DNA of 64,000 bases from Siniperca chuatsi. Lineage: Eukaryota > Chordata > Actinopteri > Centrarchiformes > Sinipercidae. The notes under the pieces are model-generated. The model was not told where the DNA came from, made no database searches, and saw only the letters and a program-made list of their open reading frames with translations. Numbering within the stretch: the stretch's first letter is position 1; each line of letters opens with the position of its first letter. Of the stretch, positions 47,901 through 60,200 are shown piece by piece. The stretch spans positions 18,655,175-18,719,174 of the forward strand of contig NC_058046.1 of the NCBI RefSeq assembly GCF_020085105.1. The letters run 5' to 3'. A program made the translations under genes and the position numbers.

Positions 47901-50054
47901 CTCACTGGGCTTTCTGCATTGGTCCAGATAATGAGAATGAGCTCTTGCTGCAGGTTGCTGTTGTCAGGCAGAAGGCGAACGCCTGTCATCTTCCAGATAT
48001 CAGCCAGGCATTCTTTAACTTTCTTCAGCCATAGTGTTAATACTGTAACAACATGTCATATTCGAACAGGTGATATTACCATTAAAGCACATAAATAAGC
48101 AACCTGGACATTACTCACCTTCGAAGGCAAAGTAGTGACAATCCAGCTTCTCCTCACACAAAGCATAGACCAGAGGAAACAAACCTTTCAGCAGTAAACA
48201 CATCTGAAAAGAAGGAGATGACGGATTTGGTAATGAAAGCAAGCACAACAAAAGTAAAGCATGTTTTTATATGAGCTTTAACTAGATTTACTTCTGTGGC
48301 ATCCACGTGTGAACTGAGCATGATGTGAGGTCGACAGCAGGTCAGGAGGCCCCTGCTCACAGCCAGCCTGTCCACTCTGTCCTTCCTTGTAGGGTTGCAC
48401 TGTACCTGGAGAGCACCAACTGTCAGCAGCCAGGGCTCTGAGAAATAAGGCTATACTGTCAGGAATCTCTAGGCATTCACACTCAGTTGTGGAATTTGTA
48501 GTATATAGCTTTTATACTTTTTTGGATCTGGTGCAACAGCAAAAGAAATGGGATACAAAGACTAAATCTCTTTACATTTTACCCACATGGACACATAACT
48601 GGGTGAAATTCCAAAATGTGATTTGCTCATGCTATTTGTCCAGCAGTGTTGGTGGTTACCTACCTAAGTGAGAGACCTGTAGCAGACTCCAGGCAGCAGC
48701 TTCTCCAGCTCTGCTCTCTGGTGCTGTGTTGATTAGCATGGCCACAGCAGTGCCTGCCAAAAGACGAGTGTCCCTGTTGTAGCACTGCAAGACAGGACAC
48801 ACAGACTGATAGGACGAAACAAAGGTAACGACTGAACAGATGTCTATCTTTTGAATAAGTGACTCTGAACTAATGAATTAATAAGAAACCTGTCCAAGTA
48901 TAATGTCCATAAGAGCCTGCAGGATCGTCTGCACTGTTGGTCCCCCGTGCTCCTTGTCCCACACTAGAGGAGCAACTTCACTGGACAACAGCTGAAATAT
49001 TTGCAAACACACCTGCAGAGATCACAGTTCTCTGGTCAGTAACAAAGATTACACAACAAGTCTGTGATGAATGCAATGGACTGATTCATGAAGCACACTG
49101 CTCTTCGTGTACCTTGACAGCAATGTAACACAGCGGCCCGTCTCTCAGGGATTCTTGTTTCAATACAACAGGGAATAACTCGGAGACTTTCATCAGCAAA
49201 GACAGGTATGACTCCCGCCACACTTCACGACCAACAGTGCTGTCTTCCAGGAACATGCAGGCTAAAAAAGGTTAAAAAAACCCAACAACAATAAGTTGAT
49301 TAAAAAAAACTTACATATGAAATTAGTGACATATTGGACATCATCTTTAGCCAGCACCAACCTCTCTGCAGATCCTCAAAAGACAATATCTGAAAAGAAG
49401 ACAAGGTAAAAGTGATCTGCAGTGCCTTTATGCAAATATATGACAAACGCAAGTGAAGTGAGAGCTCTGTACCTGGTCAGATTGGACTATGGTGTGCAAA
49501 CAGCGATGGGTTTCTCTAAAAACCAATGAGTGGTCCACCTTTGCCAAATGTTGCAACATCTGTCAAGCAAATATGAAGTTTCAATGAGATTCCGTTTTGT
49601 TTTAAGCATCGTACAGTGAACAGATACTGTAGGGCTGACCTGGTCCACTTTGCGACAGGCTGTGGAGATGTTGACCATCTGCAGCTGCATGGAGATGAAG
49701 AATCTGACAAGGAGCAGGAGATGGCTCTCCTCTAAAACATGAAGCTGTGCCTCTGGAATATGTCTCAGCAACTGGAAAGCCTCCTCTAAACATCGCTCCT
49801 TACATCTTTTCACAGTACTCCTGTTCATGCAAGCAAAATTATTCAGTCATTATCACACCCTATTTTTAAAAATGTGACAAATACAGTGTTTAGCAAGTTG
49901 TTTTCAAACATGCTGAGATTATAGGTACCAACCTGGAGGATTCAGACAGTTTATCAATAAAGAGCCTGAGTGTTTGGCTAACATTTTCAGGGGCTTGATC
50001 CTCGGTGATCACACAGTCTTGCAAACTTGTCATCAGGTCTTCAAACGACAACAT
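38950..50054 (-). CDS. THADA-family tRNA (32-2'-O)-methyltransferase regulator (31 exons, 1876 aa)
   Basis: Minus-strand exons: 50054-49933, 49820-49640, 49559-49473, 49389-49362, 49261-49113, 49012-48890, 48784-48677, 48405-48292, 48203-48119, 48042-47906, 47621-47424, 47334-46605, 45996-45844, 45674-45565, 45483-45323, 45235-45066, 44977-44813, 44708-44560, 44446-44309, 44219-44115, 44018-43818, 43729-43579, 43223-42971, 42558-42322, 42285-42039, 41718-41530, 40496-40240, 40107-39943, 39857-39591, 39500-39298, 39197-38950 (5631 bases). It is a HEAT-like helical repeat protein. Family signatures are SYQRKKTALLLL...DTWSPDKKKGQPP (exon 13), ELEEHYLTAKADMMLAARTK (exon 16), DSLDHSL-type APSSVYDTLDHSL (exon 17) and RRAAGLP (exon 21). 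THADA (yeast Trm732) works with the FTSJ1/Trm7 methyltransferase at tRNA position 32. Human THADA is 1953 residues. I cannot tell whether this is the THADA orthologue or a fish THADA-like paralogue, so no symbol is given. Exon 28's 5' end is the least certain boundary. Confidence 0.92.
40743..40763 (+). repeat. (AAC)n microsatellite
   Basis: Seven AAC units in the 1.0 kb intron 26 of the THADA-family gene. The rest of that intron (40497-41529) shows nothing recognisable. Confidence 0.85.
42643..42745 (+). mobile_element. Teleost interspersed repeat, terminal part
   Basis: AAGAGTGGTATTGATTTTCT, TCTTGGCAAGGTAGCAAATA and CAAACTATTCCTTTAA match the terminal part of the repeat family whose 5' part lies at 30895-31260. 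It sits in THADA-family intron 23. Confidence 0.65.
43268..43525 (+). mobile_element. A+T-rich MITE-like repeat, copy D
   Basis: Begins with an AGTCGATTAATTGATTATTC end and continues with AAAAATGCCAAAAATTCACT, GGTTTTGGTCTGTCAGTCAG and CAAAACGTGCCATTTGAA, in the order seen in copies A and B. It lies in THADA-family intron 22. Confidence 0.65.
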
Positions 50055-50122
50055 TGTTTTATTAACTCCACTGTACAGACTTTTGATATTGTCTGACACA
50101 TTGGCAGCACGCTGGTACGCTG

Positions 50123-50132
50123 GTCACGTGAC
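50123..50132. promoter_or_regulatory. GTCACGTGAC palindromic E-box (CLEAR-type)
   Basis: A perfect 10-bp palindrome 69 bp upstream of the THADA-side ATG. The sequence equals the CLEAR/M-box consensus bound by TFEB, MITF and USF factors. Function here is inferred from motif and position only. Confidence 0.5.
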
Positions 50133-50824
50133 ATAACTCTAATTCTACCATTCTTAGACCAGTGGTCATCGTAGAATTACAGCGACATGTTGCCACCTAG
50201 AGGCAGGTCTTCAGTTTGTTTTTTCAAATTAAAATGTATTTTATTTGTAAAGTATCAGACACGTCATAAACCACAACACATTCAAGATGCAAGTGTCAGT
50301 AAAGTAGAAGGTATTTTAATGCATTTTTAAGTAATTAAATCAGATAATAAAAACATATTAAGAACTTCACATTCTATTAGTGAATACTATCTAGCAGCCA
50401 TTGTTTAGCCTTTGCTTTACAGGCAGAAGGATTTGACTCCTTAAATAAAAGGAGGTAGCTTATGAATGTGTATGCCTATTATGTGAATCTATAGAGTCAC
50501 TGGCTCTGGTGTTATGATTATGGATCCCCCCACCTTCTTAAAATAATTGTAAAAGCAGATAGGAGCACTTACATGTAAATTTCTATAAACAATATTTAAT
50601 TGAATATGACGTGCTCTGTCCTCCATCAGTAACCATTTTTTGTGCGACTTGAAGTTTCTAAATGATGTTCTTTTCACTCAAACCAATGTCAGACTGTAGC
50701 TACATGTATCTACCACTCCAGGCCAAATGAGGTCGCTCTTGTGCTCTTGTGTTAAGTATAATTTTGTTTCTCCTGTTTCCCCAGAACAAGACCTTTTCTA
50801 GGATGTGATTCGTTAAAGATCTGC

Positions 50825-50838
50825 GTTGCCAAGACATC
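50825..50838 (+). promoter_or_regulatory. X-box-like RFX half site upstream of tctn2
   Basis: GTTGCCAAGACATC lies 48 bp before the tctn2 ATG. The left half GTTGCC matches the RFX X-box consensus exactly; the right half is degenerate. RFX sites close to the start are common in ciliary genes, so the position is apt, but one good half site is weak evidence. Confidence 0.3.
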
Positions 50839-50885
50839 ACTAACAGTTTACAAATATGTCGATTTTATAATCTGAAGTTAACCAA

Positions 50886-53800
50886 ATGGCTCACGTGGTT
50901 GATCTATTCTTTCCTCCGTCCATTTCACCGCAGGTTTCATGTGTTTTACTGTTAATTTCCTTGGCTCACACTCAAAACATTGTCGGTAAGACATTACGTT
51001 AATATTTATATTAAAATAGTTAACGTTACCTAAGCAAACCTAGCTAAGTTAACCTTAAAGAACTATAGCTAGCCAAGAGCTAGTTAGAAGACAACCGTGC
51101 TACGTCAGTTGAATTACTTTTGTAATAATGTAATTTTGTAAATTTGTATGAAGCTGATACGTGGAACAGTAAACAGAAATGTTAACGTTACCATCATGTT
51201 GTACAGTTTTCCAGCCGTCATATCTCACTGCAACTGGACCAATGGTCACCGCACTTTTGCTCGGAAACACGTCAGACATCTCTCTGAGTCTGAGGACGGT
51301 ATTTCCATCCAATACAACAGGTAAAAGCTATAAAAACTTCCCGTTCCCGATGCTCTGCCTGATTTCTAGCAGATTCCCATGTTTGTTTGCCAGTTAAGCT
51401 ATGTTTTCAGCTACGTTTCTTGCTCTAATATCTAGTTACCAGAATATCACCTGATTAATTTGTGATGCTTTTTATTGGTGTTTGGAAATATTTAGTTTCC
51501 AGAATATACCATTCTCCAGTTTAGTGGCTCACAAAAAGAGAGAAGAAAGGCAACAATGTGGCTACTTTGTGATTGTGTAGTCTGTTGTCATTTTGGACAG
51601 ATTTGGTGGTTGGTGATGGCTTGCTTTCTTTTACAGGAAGCATTGGTTCTCCATCATGTGTAGCTGAGGTTACACAGTGGGTGCTCACAAGGGAGCAGGT
51701 GGGAAAGGTAAGAAACCAGTCTTAAAGTGAACAGTAATTTTCATCATATTTACAGATAGTGTTGAAATAATGCTGAAGTTAGAGGCAATTAGACAGGGTT
51801 TATAGTAATAAAAACCTCCCACAATTAATTTAATATTTGATATTATAGTATGAACATACATTTTTATTCATGTCTCATGTTGTATGTATGTTTGTTTCAT
51901 TTGGTGCCCCAGACTGCAGTTCAAGTTCAGCTGAGACTGGATAAGAGTCTGCGTTTGTGTGGTGAGAATGAGACGGACACAGACTGCTGTCCAAAGCCAC
52001 TGTGTGTCCTGGAGACCCTTCAGGTGTCTGCCTGTGTGGGCGGCATACCTCAGGCATCACTGCTGATCCAGGCCAAGATACATGCCCTGTTGGTTCCTGC
52101 TAATGTTGGATCTGGTAATTCAAATAAAACATGTCATCTCTCATCTTAATGGGCCTTCATGCTAAGGATGTGAGCACTTAGAGGGGGCCACATTTCTAAT
52201 GGATATAAATCTCCTATCCATTTCAGATAATAAAACAGTCATTCCAAACCAAGTGTACCAACCACTGGGCTCTTGTCCCTGTGATCTCACATATAAAGCA
52301 TGTGATGTACGCTGCTGCTGTGACAAGGTATTTACATATCTCTCATTATTACATTCTTTTAACAAGAGTGCGTTTTTAGGAAAATGTATTTCCTCCTTTA
52401 TTAATCAACAATGACTTATTTGTCTTTCACTCTAACAGGACTGTTCCATTGAAGATTTGAAGCTGTTTGTGTCCCACTGTCTCCCAGGGCCTTTTGGTGG
52501 ACAGGTCTCTCCTGCTTCAGATTATCAGTGCTCCGTTCAGTCCTCTGATGACTCCCCGGATTGGTTTCCATTTTTATGTGTCAATTCTCCACCTGAAAAC
52601 AACCCTTACCTTGGACTCTTTTACCAGGGAGACACAATGTGAGAAATATATATATTTTTTAAATTGTGATTCATTTATTCATTTTTGTGTCATGTTTTCA
52701 TTATTTATCTTTTGCCCTTTAACTTGTCTAGTACATCAAAGCCTGGCCCATCCTTCCAAAGGCCTGTTTTGTCCGCTCCAGTGCCAGTTAATGTTTATAT
52801 TCAAGGAAGTCCCATTTTTACATTAAATGACCAGTACTTCACTATTCCCCAGGTTAGTTGTGTGTATGTTGTTTTAAAAAAAAAAAAGTTTTTAGATTAT
52901 ATTTTGTATCGCATGTGTTGCTAAAGCTGTAACAACTAATGCCTTGTATATTTCTGTTCCACAGGAGGTGCTCGGGCGGTGTGTGAACAGTGCTCCTGTA
53001 GCATTTTTGAAAAATTTCAAAGTCAAGTGTGTAACTCTGCTACGTTCCTGTCCAACTGGATCTCCCTTACAAACACTACCAACAGATTTGAGGATTAAAG
53101 TGAAGAATGGGCAAGGGGGTATGTTTTACCTGCTAAACATACTGTAGCAATGCTTCGATACATTCTGGAGCTGGAGTCTTTAATTTTCGGTTTATTTTTT
53201 TTTTTATGTATTCCAGGTGATGTTGTAGTGGATGTAATTGATGAAGTGGCCATTAACTTGAGTCAGTTTATTTCAAGCACAGATGCTGTTGCCTCTTCAG
53301 GTATGGAGATTATAACATCATTACTAAAAGAACTTAAACTGACAATTAACCTTAATGTTGAAGTTTGTTAATATTTCTCTGAAGATGAAAGGCTGGAATG
53401 TGAGAATGTGACATTAGCACTGGATTACAAATTCTACTGGAAAGGAAATGGCATTACAAGTGTCACACTGACGCACACTGTTGGGACCATCACTTTAAGT
53501 AGTAGTGGTAAGTGCCCATAAAGCTTGCTCATGATTTGGCTTATCACCAGTCATAGTTGATAGATATGTTTGATGTAGTTTGGGCTCATTTTTGCTATTC
53601 TGTCTCCTAAACAGTGGCGTTAACTACAAGGTATTCTGCCGTGTTTCTAAATGGAGAATTCATGGGCGAGCCCGACTCAGGGAACCCAGGTGAGAGCAAG
53701 ACAAAATACTTTGTCCTGAGAATGGTTGTGGAAGTTAAATGTTTTACAGAAAATAGTTCACAGTAGCTCTTACAGTGGGTAACACACAAACATTTTTAAT

Positions 53801-55739
53801 GACAGGTTATCAGGTGGGAAGGCCTGTTATTGCTGGAATTTTGGACACTTTGGACAATAATACAGGCTCAATACAGAGGACGTCAATCAATCTTTGGAAA
53901 CCAGGTAAAACCCATCCCAAAAACCCAAACTCATGTTGTTGATTACTGGCTCACTGCATGTAGCAAAATAGTGAATTACGTACAGTATATTTCAGTCAAA
54001 ACAAGTTGCCTAAAAGACACAACACAACTTTCTGATCTTGCTTAAAAGTGAGTGATGGATTCTGTTCCACTGCTGAGAAGAAACCAGTTCTGTTTGGGGA
54101 GAATTCAACATCAGGATGTCTGCTACCTGTCAGCCGACAGAATCTGACTCAGTGTAATCTCCTGAGGTCAGTAGCTCAGCACAAGTTCATGTTTAATCTA
54201 TATCTCTATGTATTTGTGCTGAAGTAAAATATAATGTGTTTTCTCCTTTTAGAGAGACGGTTTCTTCTCTTCAGGCAGCGTTGATTACAGCCACATATGT
54301 GGCAAAGAGTGGAAACCCAGATCCTCTAACTATGACAGACTGGGTGAACATAAGCTGTAAGTAGATGGTGCAAAGAAACAATTCATGCAAAGTTTTCTTT
54401 TTTCCATGTATGTTTATGTAATGAGATCATGCATTTTTTGCTATACTTTTATTTTAACTTGTAAGGCAGCATTCTGCCAAATTATTTTTCATTTTGTTCT
54501 AACTAAATGTTACACACAACATATAAATTCCAGTTGTGACACTGAACTCAGCTATGGAAGACACCACAAGTTCATGCTATGGGATTCCATCCCACCAGCA
54601 TGTCCATGTTTGGAGTCTTATCACTGGCATGGTAGATGGCATACCTCAAAGGGATATCCGTGCTCTGCAAGTCAGGTGTGTATCAGGTGTATACTCATTG
54701 CAATGCACAGTGTAAATTGTATTCTCAATTCAAGAGGAGCTGTTAATCTTTATAAGTCACCATGTGTCCTAATTCACATTAGTATTATAAGTCATTGCGA
54801 ATCAAGAATCTTATTTGGGTCATTTTTAGCTACAGTCTGTCCACCTGGGCACTGGATTGTGGAGGAGGTGATGTCTCTCCGTGTGTGGACCCAGTGGAGA
54901 CTCAGTTGTTCCCCATCACTTCCTCGGTCACTTTTACTGACATTCTTATCAACACAGGACCACCAAAAACCAGGTGCTTCCTCAAATAGCAAGACTGCCC
55001 TCATAAAGAGGGTTGTTAACTTGAGCCAAATAAGTTACTTTATGTATGAGCTGCCTGACTGATTGTAACCTAGATTGTGACTTTTTCCCCCCAGGTTTCA
55101 GATCAACTTCACAGAGTATGACTGTAGCAGGAATGATGTGTGTTGGCCTGAGCTCGCCTTCCCCATCACCAAATATTACACAGGTGGGAATTTATCTATT
55201 CCAGGGAAATCTGTCCAGTATTTTATTGTTTCCTTTAGTTGATCAATAAATTGGAAATTGTTGTCATGCTAAGAAAATCAAATTACTGAGAAAATCCATC
55301 ATTTGAGTTTAACACTGAGTCGAGATAATTATATCCATCATTCCATCATCAGAGCTGACGGCCTTACGGATTTGTTAAATAAGAACGACACAACGTCTAA
55401 ATTACATCAGTATTCGATGTGATTGTACTGTGGTTGATTCTACACCATAATGTGCCTTTGAATGCAACAGTGAGTGCAATTGATCCCAGAGTTGACCCTT
55501 GAATTAAAAAGAAAAAGCCACAGCTGTGAAACATTTCACAACACTGTTTATTTAACTTATTTGACAATGGATACTGATAATACTATTACAGACTTATTTT
55601 ACCTTTACCCTCCCCAGGTGAGCCATATTCTCAGTCACTGGCTAAAGGCCTTATCTTGGTTTTCTTCTTTATCACTGCCTCGATTCTTGGGACTCAATGG
55701 AGACAAATCCAACAGGCGTGGAACTGTGCCGCTCTCTAA
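50886..55739 (+). CDS. tctn2: Tectonic-2 (18 exons, 720 aa)
   Basis: Exons: 50886-50985, 51207-51320, 51637-51707, 51913-52114, 52227-52327, 52439-52638, 52732-52852, 52965-53118, 53217-53300, 53385-53507, 53615-53689, 53806-53904, 54049-54166, 54253-54356, 54534-54675, 54830-54973, 55095-55183, 55618-55739 (2163 bases). An N-terminal hydrophobic signal ([11 protein letters not shown]) opens the protein. Exons 5-6 hold the tectonic-2 core [28 protein letters not shown] and DWFPFLCV; exon 8 has [15 protein letters not shown]; exon 17 has [11 protein letters not shown]. The last exon encodes a C-terminal transmembrane helix ([15 protein letters not shown]) and short tail. TCTN2 belongs to the MKS/B9 complex at the ciliary transition zone, which gates membrane-protein entry and supports Hedgehog signalling. 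Human TCTN2 is about 697 residues and also neighbours ATP6V0A2. Confidence is high. Confidence 0.96.
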
Positions 55740-55939
55740 AACTCTGAGAAAAATGTAGAGGAAGACACACAGACTGAGGGATAATGGAGAGTGAGAGGCT
55801 GAACAAGATGATGTATTTAAATGTCACTGAAATGTAACTACACCTTTTTCCATTAGACATTCTTTATAATAATATAGTTTTTACATGGTTATAATATGTT
55901 TGTGGGAATGTAAATAGTTGTGTTGGTGCACCATTTTGT

Positions 55940-55945
55940 AATAAA
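55940..55945 (+). terminator. tctn2 polyadenylation signal AATAAA
   Basis: About 200 bp after the tctn2 TAA, followed by a T-rich tract. This implies a short 3' UTR. Confidence 0.7.
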
Positions 55946-57288
55946 GATGTTTTTTCAATTACTTTTTTTAGGCTCAAGCCCTCAACTTACATTCATACAT
56001 TTCATCACTACTTTCTTATTGATAGGTTTGAAAAGTGGGTAGGTTCTTCTTGTGCAATCCTCTATCTGATTTCAGTCCCACCTATCAGTTTGTTTTTTAT
56101 TGAGTGCCGTCTTCTGGGTCAATGTTTGTTCAGGTTTTAGATGTTCCCACAAGGAGTCAATATCCACAAGCTTAGTATTTTTTCAGAATCATGCAGACAC
56201 CAAACATAATATAGCTGCTGCTCCTTCTGATTCTAGACCCATTTCCTGCCTCACTGTATGGATGAGCCAATATTTCATCCAACTGAATCAGGTCAAAGGT
56301 GCTAGCTATTGTTCCAGAAGACAGAGGAACTAACATGTAGCTCGTTTGCATTTTTATTTCTAAGTGCCTGCAAGAAACAACGTGTTTTCAGAGTCTGCAC
56401 ATTTTTTTGCCCTGGGCAAAACAGGTTGTAACCCTAACAGGTTAATCCGGCCATGGTATTATAAGGGTTTATTCTTGCAGAGTAACAGAATAATATTTAC
56501 AGAATAAACACTGCGTGGTTGATGTCACCACCCCAGAGAAGATGATTGCACTATTCTATTTCTTCTCAAATATTCCAGATACTTGTGCAGAGTGTTTGTT
56601 TGTAGGATTTTGGTAAGAAGTTAGCGTACCATGAAGACTTTTTTTTTGTAATACAAACTGGTAGGCCCGTTAAGCTCTGACAGTCTACTTATAGAAAAAT
56701 GTAAAAAGTGGATACTTTGTGTATGAGTGCATGTGCGTACATTCGCCTTCAGACAGCGTTGAGGGCTTAAAGGCAAAAGGTTTAAGAGAGTGTGTGGTGC
56801 GCAGACTCCAGGAGGCGGTGATCATTGGTCAAAGGTGCATTCACTGCTGTGGAAGTTGATCGTATTCAACAGTGTGGAGTGACGTGTAGTACTATGGATA
56901 TTGCAAGCTGACGTCTGCTAAAACTTCATAAACTATGAGAAGAGTTGCGACCACGTCTTTGGATATGCTGCGTTAGCGGTCTTAATACGGTTGCCTCACA
57001 ATTTCAGGTTCAACTTTGATCAAACAAGTTTTTCATCCAATAATTAACAACACGGCGCTCACCGGCTAGCCCATTAGCTAACACAGGAACAGCTTCTGCT
57101 GTAACAATAACCATCTAAAGTGTCCGTAATGCTAGTCAAATATTGTACTAACGCCGGAGCCAAAACATGAAAAGCACTAAGAAGGACTTGACTGACCGCC
57201 GTTGACGTCTAATTTACAGAAACCACACTAGTTAGCTTGCTAATATTAGTCTGTCGTCTGAGCAAGCAAATATCGGCGAACTGTCAAA
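55946..57288. other. Intergenic DNA and atp6v0a2 5' flank
   Basis: No gene recognised between the tctn2 polyadenylation signal and the atp6v0a2 ATG. The last 500 bp become richer in CpG and presumably hold the atp6v0a2 promoter and 5' UTR; no TATA box or unmistakable motif was found. Confidence 0.45.
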
Positions 57289-60200
57289 ATGCGCTCTCTG
57301 CTCCGAGGTGAAGAGATGTGTCTGGCCCAACTGTTTCTACAGGCTGGGTCAGCATACGACTGCATCAGTGAACTTGGAGAACTGGGGCTTGTGGAGTTCA
57401 GAGACGTAAGTCCCGAAATAGACTGGTTATAGTCTTCATGAAACACAGTAATGTCTCACTTTGAACGTTAGTGCTGAGTTTGCTAACATCGAAAGCACTC
57501 GACAAAGTGCTCTTTGTTTATCGTACGTACAATCCGAGCTTCCGTAACATTTGTCATTGACTTTATATCAAAGCAGACGTGGCAATTGTTCTTAGAATTT
57601 ACAGAAAGAAGTCCTCGGTATCCCATAAATCATAGCTGTAAAATACTGCTGTAAAGTGGTCCGTACAGGTAACGTTACTTGATTTATGATGGTTTGTCCT
57701 GAAGATAGTGGTATGTTCCACACTGTCACAGTTATGAGTGGGGATGAGGATTGTTAATCATTCAATTCTTGACTGAATATGTCTCTTGCACCTGTTTCAG
57801 CTCAATCCCAGTGTTAACGCTTTCCAGCGAAAACATGTGAATGAGATCAAAAAATGTGAAGAGATGGAGAGGATCCTTGGTAAGGATATATTGATCTTTA
57901 ATATACAATTTACCAGTAAGACTTCCGATCTATTCATTGAGTTGTAGTCGAGTTTTGGTCAGGAAATACAATTATTTTGCCCAAGACAGGGTTAAGGCAA
58001 AGATGTGATGGGGCCGTATAAGCAAAGCAGAAATACATGAAGCCACAGAGGGCCTTCTCACTGAATTGGAGAGCCAACGGCCCTCAGTCATGGGAAATGT
58101 CATCTGGTTGTAGATTTAGTTGAATTAAATGCCATCCTTGGTTAACTAACCTGTATTATTAGATTAAGAGAACAGAATAACATACTGTCAGAATCCAGTG
58201 TTAATGAAAGGTATTTGGAAGCTTTGAAACATTTTTTCAACAGTTTTTTGTGTCTTTGAAATGATTGCTCTTTATTTCTAACAGGATACCTTCTGAGGGA
58301 AGTCAAGAAAGCAGACATTTCACTGCCAGAAGGAGACGTGAACCCAGTGGCCCCTTTACCCAAGCACGTCATGGCTATAATGGTTAGTTACTTGCTAATG
58401 TATCATCATTTATCATTTTTGATTGTAAGATGTTGATGGTGAGACGGTGTAGTCCCTCATTCGTCCAGGAGTGTTCTATTGTAGAAAAGGTTTCAATCAC
58501 AGTCATCTGGACACTGTTTTCAGAATCAAGACGTTTGGCTCCCATCCCGAAGTCATTCTCAATTGTGGGGAGTTCCTGTCCCTTTTTTTTTTTTTTTTTC
58601 ACAATTGAGAATGACTTCCGGATGGGAGCCGAAACGTCTTGATTCTGAAAACAGTGTCCAGATGACTACGACTGAAACCTTTTCTACAATATGTTGATGG
58701 TGGTATTCCTGTACAGTGCTGAGTTAATGCTACTGCAACTAAATGAATGTAGTGGAGTATTTTCTCAATGTAGAACACTGGATCTTACTTTGTTCTGCTC
58801 TAGTCTGTTTAAAATTGGTAAATTACATCCAAAATGTTTTTTTCAAACCTTATAAATAAAATTATATTATCATTATATCACTGGGTCTCTGTGTGTGTGT
58901 TCACAGGAGCAGCTGCAGAGGCTTGAAGTGGAGTTAGGGGAAGTCACCAGGAATAAAGAGAAGCTGCAGAGGAATCTGCTGGAGCTGACAGAGTACAAAC
59001 ACATGCTGCGCGTTACCCGCAACTTTGTAATGAGAACTGCTGAGGTTAGTGTGTCATCCTGTAATGTAGCTGGGTTCTTTAAACCCACATTTTCATGGGT
59101 GTTGTCTTGCAAATAATTATTTTCACAATATGGCACTTAGAGTCTGCTCTTCGATTTGATTTTGATTTTGATTTTCTTCTTTACCCGCCTGCATCTTGTC
59201 TTTACTTTTAGCGAGAGCCCCTTCAAGTGCAATATGAGGAGTTTCCCTTCCTAGAAAAAGAAACAATGATGGACTACAGCAGCATGCAGCGGCTAGGAGC
59301 CAAACTGGGGTGAGGGATGGAAATTCTGCTAGCCAAATCAGCATCAGTTTATCTTAGTGTTTGGACTTGTAGTTGGATTTATTTTAGAATAGACAGTAGA
59401 CACTAGGTCTGTCACGGTTTACCAGTTCTCACAATTGTCATGATATTTTAAAAATGAAATAGTAATATGTTCTGATTTTCAAGCCACAATGATATCATGA
59501 AGAAAAAGTAAATGGGTTGCACAATTGCTGCTACACATTTAAAGAAAGTTTAAAATGAGGCAAGCTGCACTTTTATTTTCCTCATAAATAGTTTTCTGTG
59601 TCCTCTCTGTCTCCCATTACCCTTCTCACTTACAGACGCACTTTATATACAGTTCACAAACAAACAGGCAAGAAATTCACACGTTGCAATAACTGAAATG
59701 CAGCTCTGGATCTTTGCCAACCACACGTTGCTCATACGAAACCTTATTCTTAGATTTTATACTCTTCCAAAACACTTAACTCAGTGGTGTGGGAATACTT
59801 TGGACACTGTATAAAGGACAAAGACTTAGTTGAATGTGAATTGTGAATGTGCATTAAAATTAACATGTCGCACAATTCTTCTCCAGTACACCATGCTTTA
59901 TTCACCAAACGGTTTTGGCTATCTTACCTTCATATGGAGTATTGTGACTGTGCAGCAACAGTGACAGCTCAAAGGAAAGACCGCTTGTGAATGTTCTCCT
60001 CATTCTCTTGCAGTTTCATTTCTGGGCTCATTCAGAGGGTGAAGATCGAGGCCTTTGAGCGGATGCTTTGGAGAGTGTGTAAAGGCTACACCATCCTCAG
60101 CTATGCTGAGGTCGAAGAGTATCTGGAAGATCCTGACACAGTAAGTGTTCTCAAAGCTAACTATGTCCACGATTTGTGCTAAAGTTGAGTTACGTTTGTT

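Larger units (their letters stand above)
50055..50885. promoter_or_regulatory. Bidirectional promoter between the THADA-family gene and tctn2
   Basis: The two start codons (50054 minus, 50886 plus) face apart across 831 bp with no other gene recognised. The THADA-side end holds GTCACGTGAC at 50123-50132. The tctn2-side end holds an RFX-like half site at 50825-50838. The middle is A+T-rich. Transcript starts are not visible, so promoter limits are inferred from spacing and orientation. Confidence 0.6.

Noticed and set aside
50054-50101. Upstream starts (GTG at 50099, ATG at 50101) for the THADA-family gene
   Set aside because: GTG is not a credible start in a vertebrate gene and the ATG at 50101 is in another frame; ATG at 50054 is in frame, with A at -3 and an upstream in-frame stop.
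54385-55062. 225-codon plus-strand frame overlapping tctn2
   Set aside because: It crosses two tctn2 exons (15 and 16) in another frame and the intron between them; it is a shadow of tctn2.
56100-56340. Possible reverse-transcriptase relic on the minus strand between tctn2 and atp6v0a2
   Set aside because: A vague transposon-like feel, but no conserved motif could be read in any frame.
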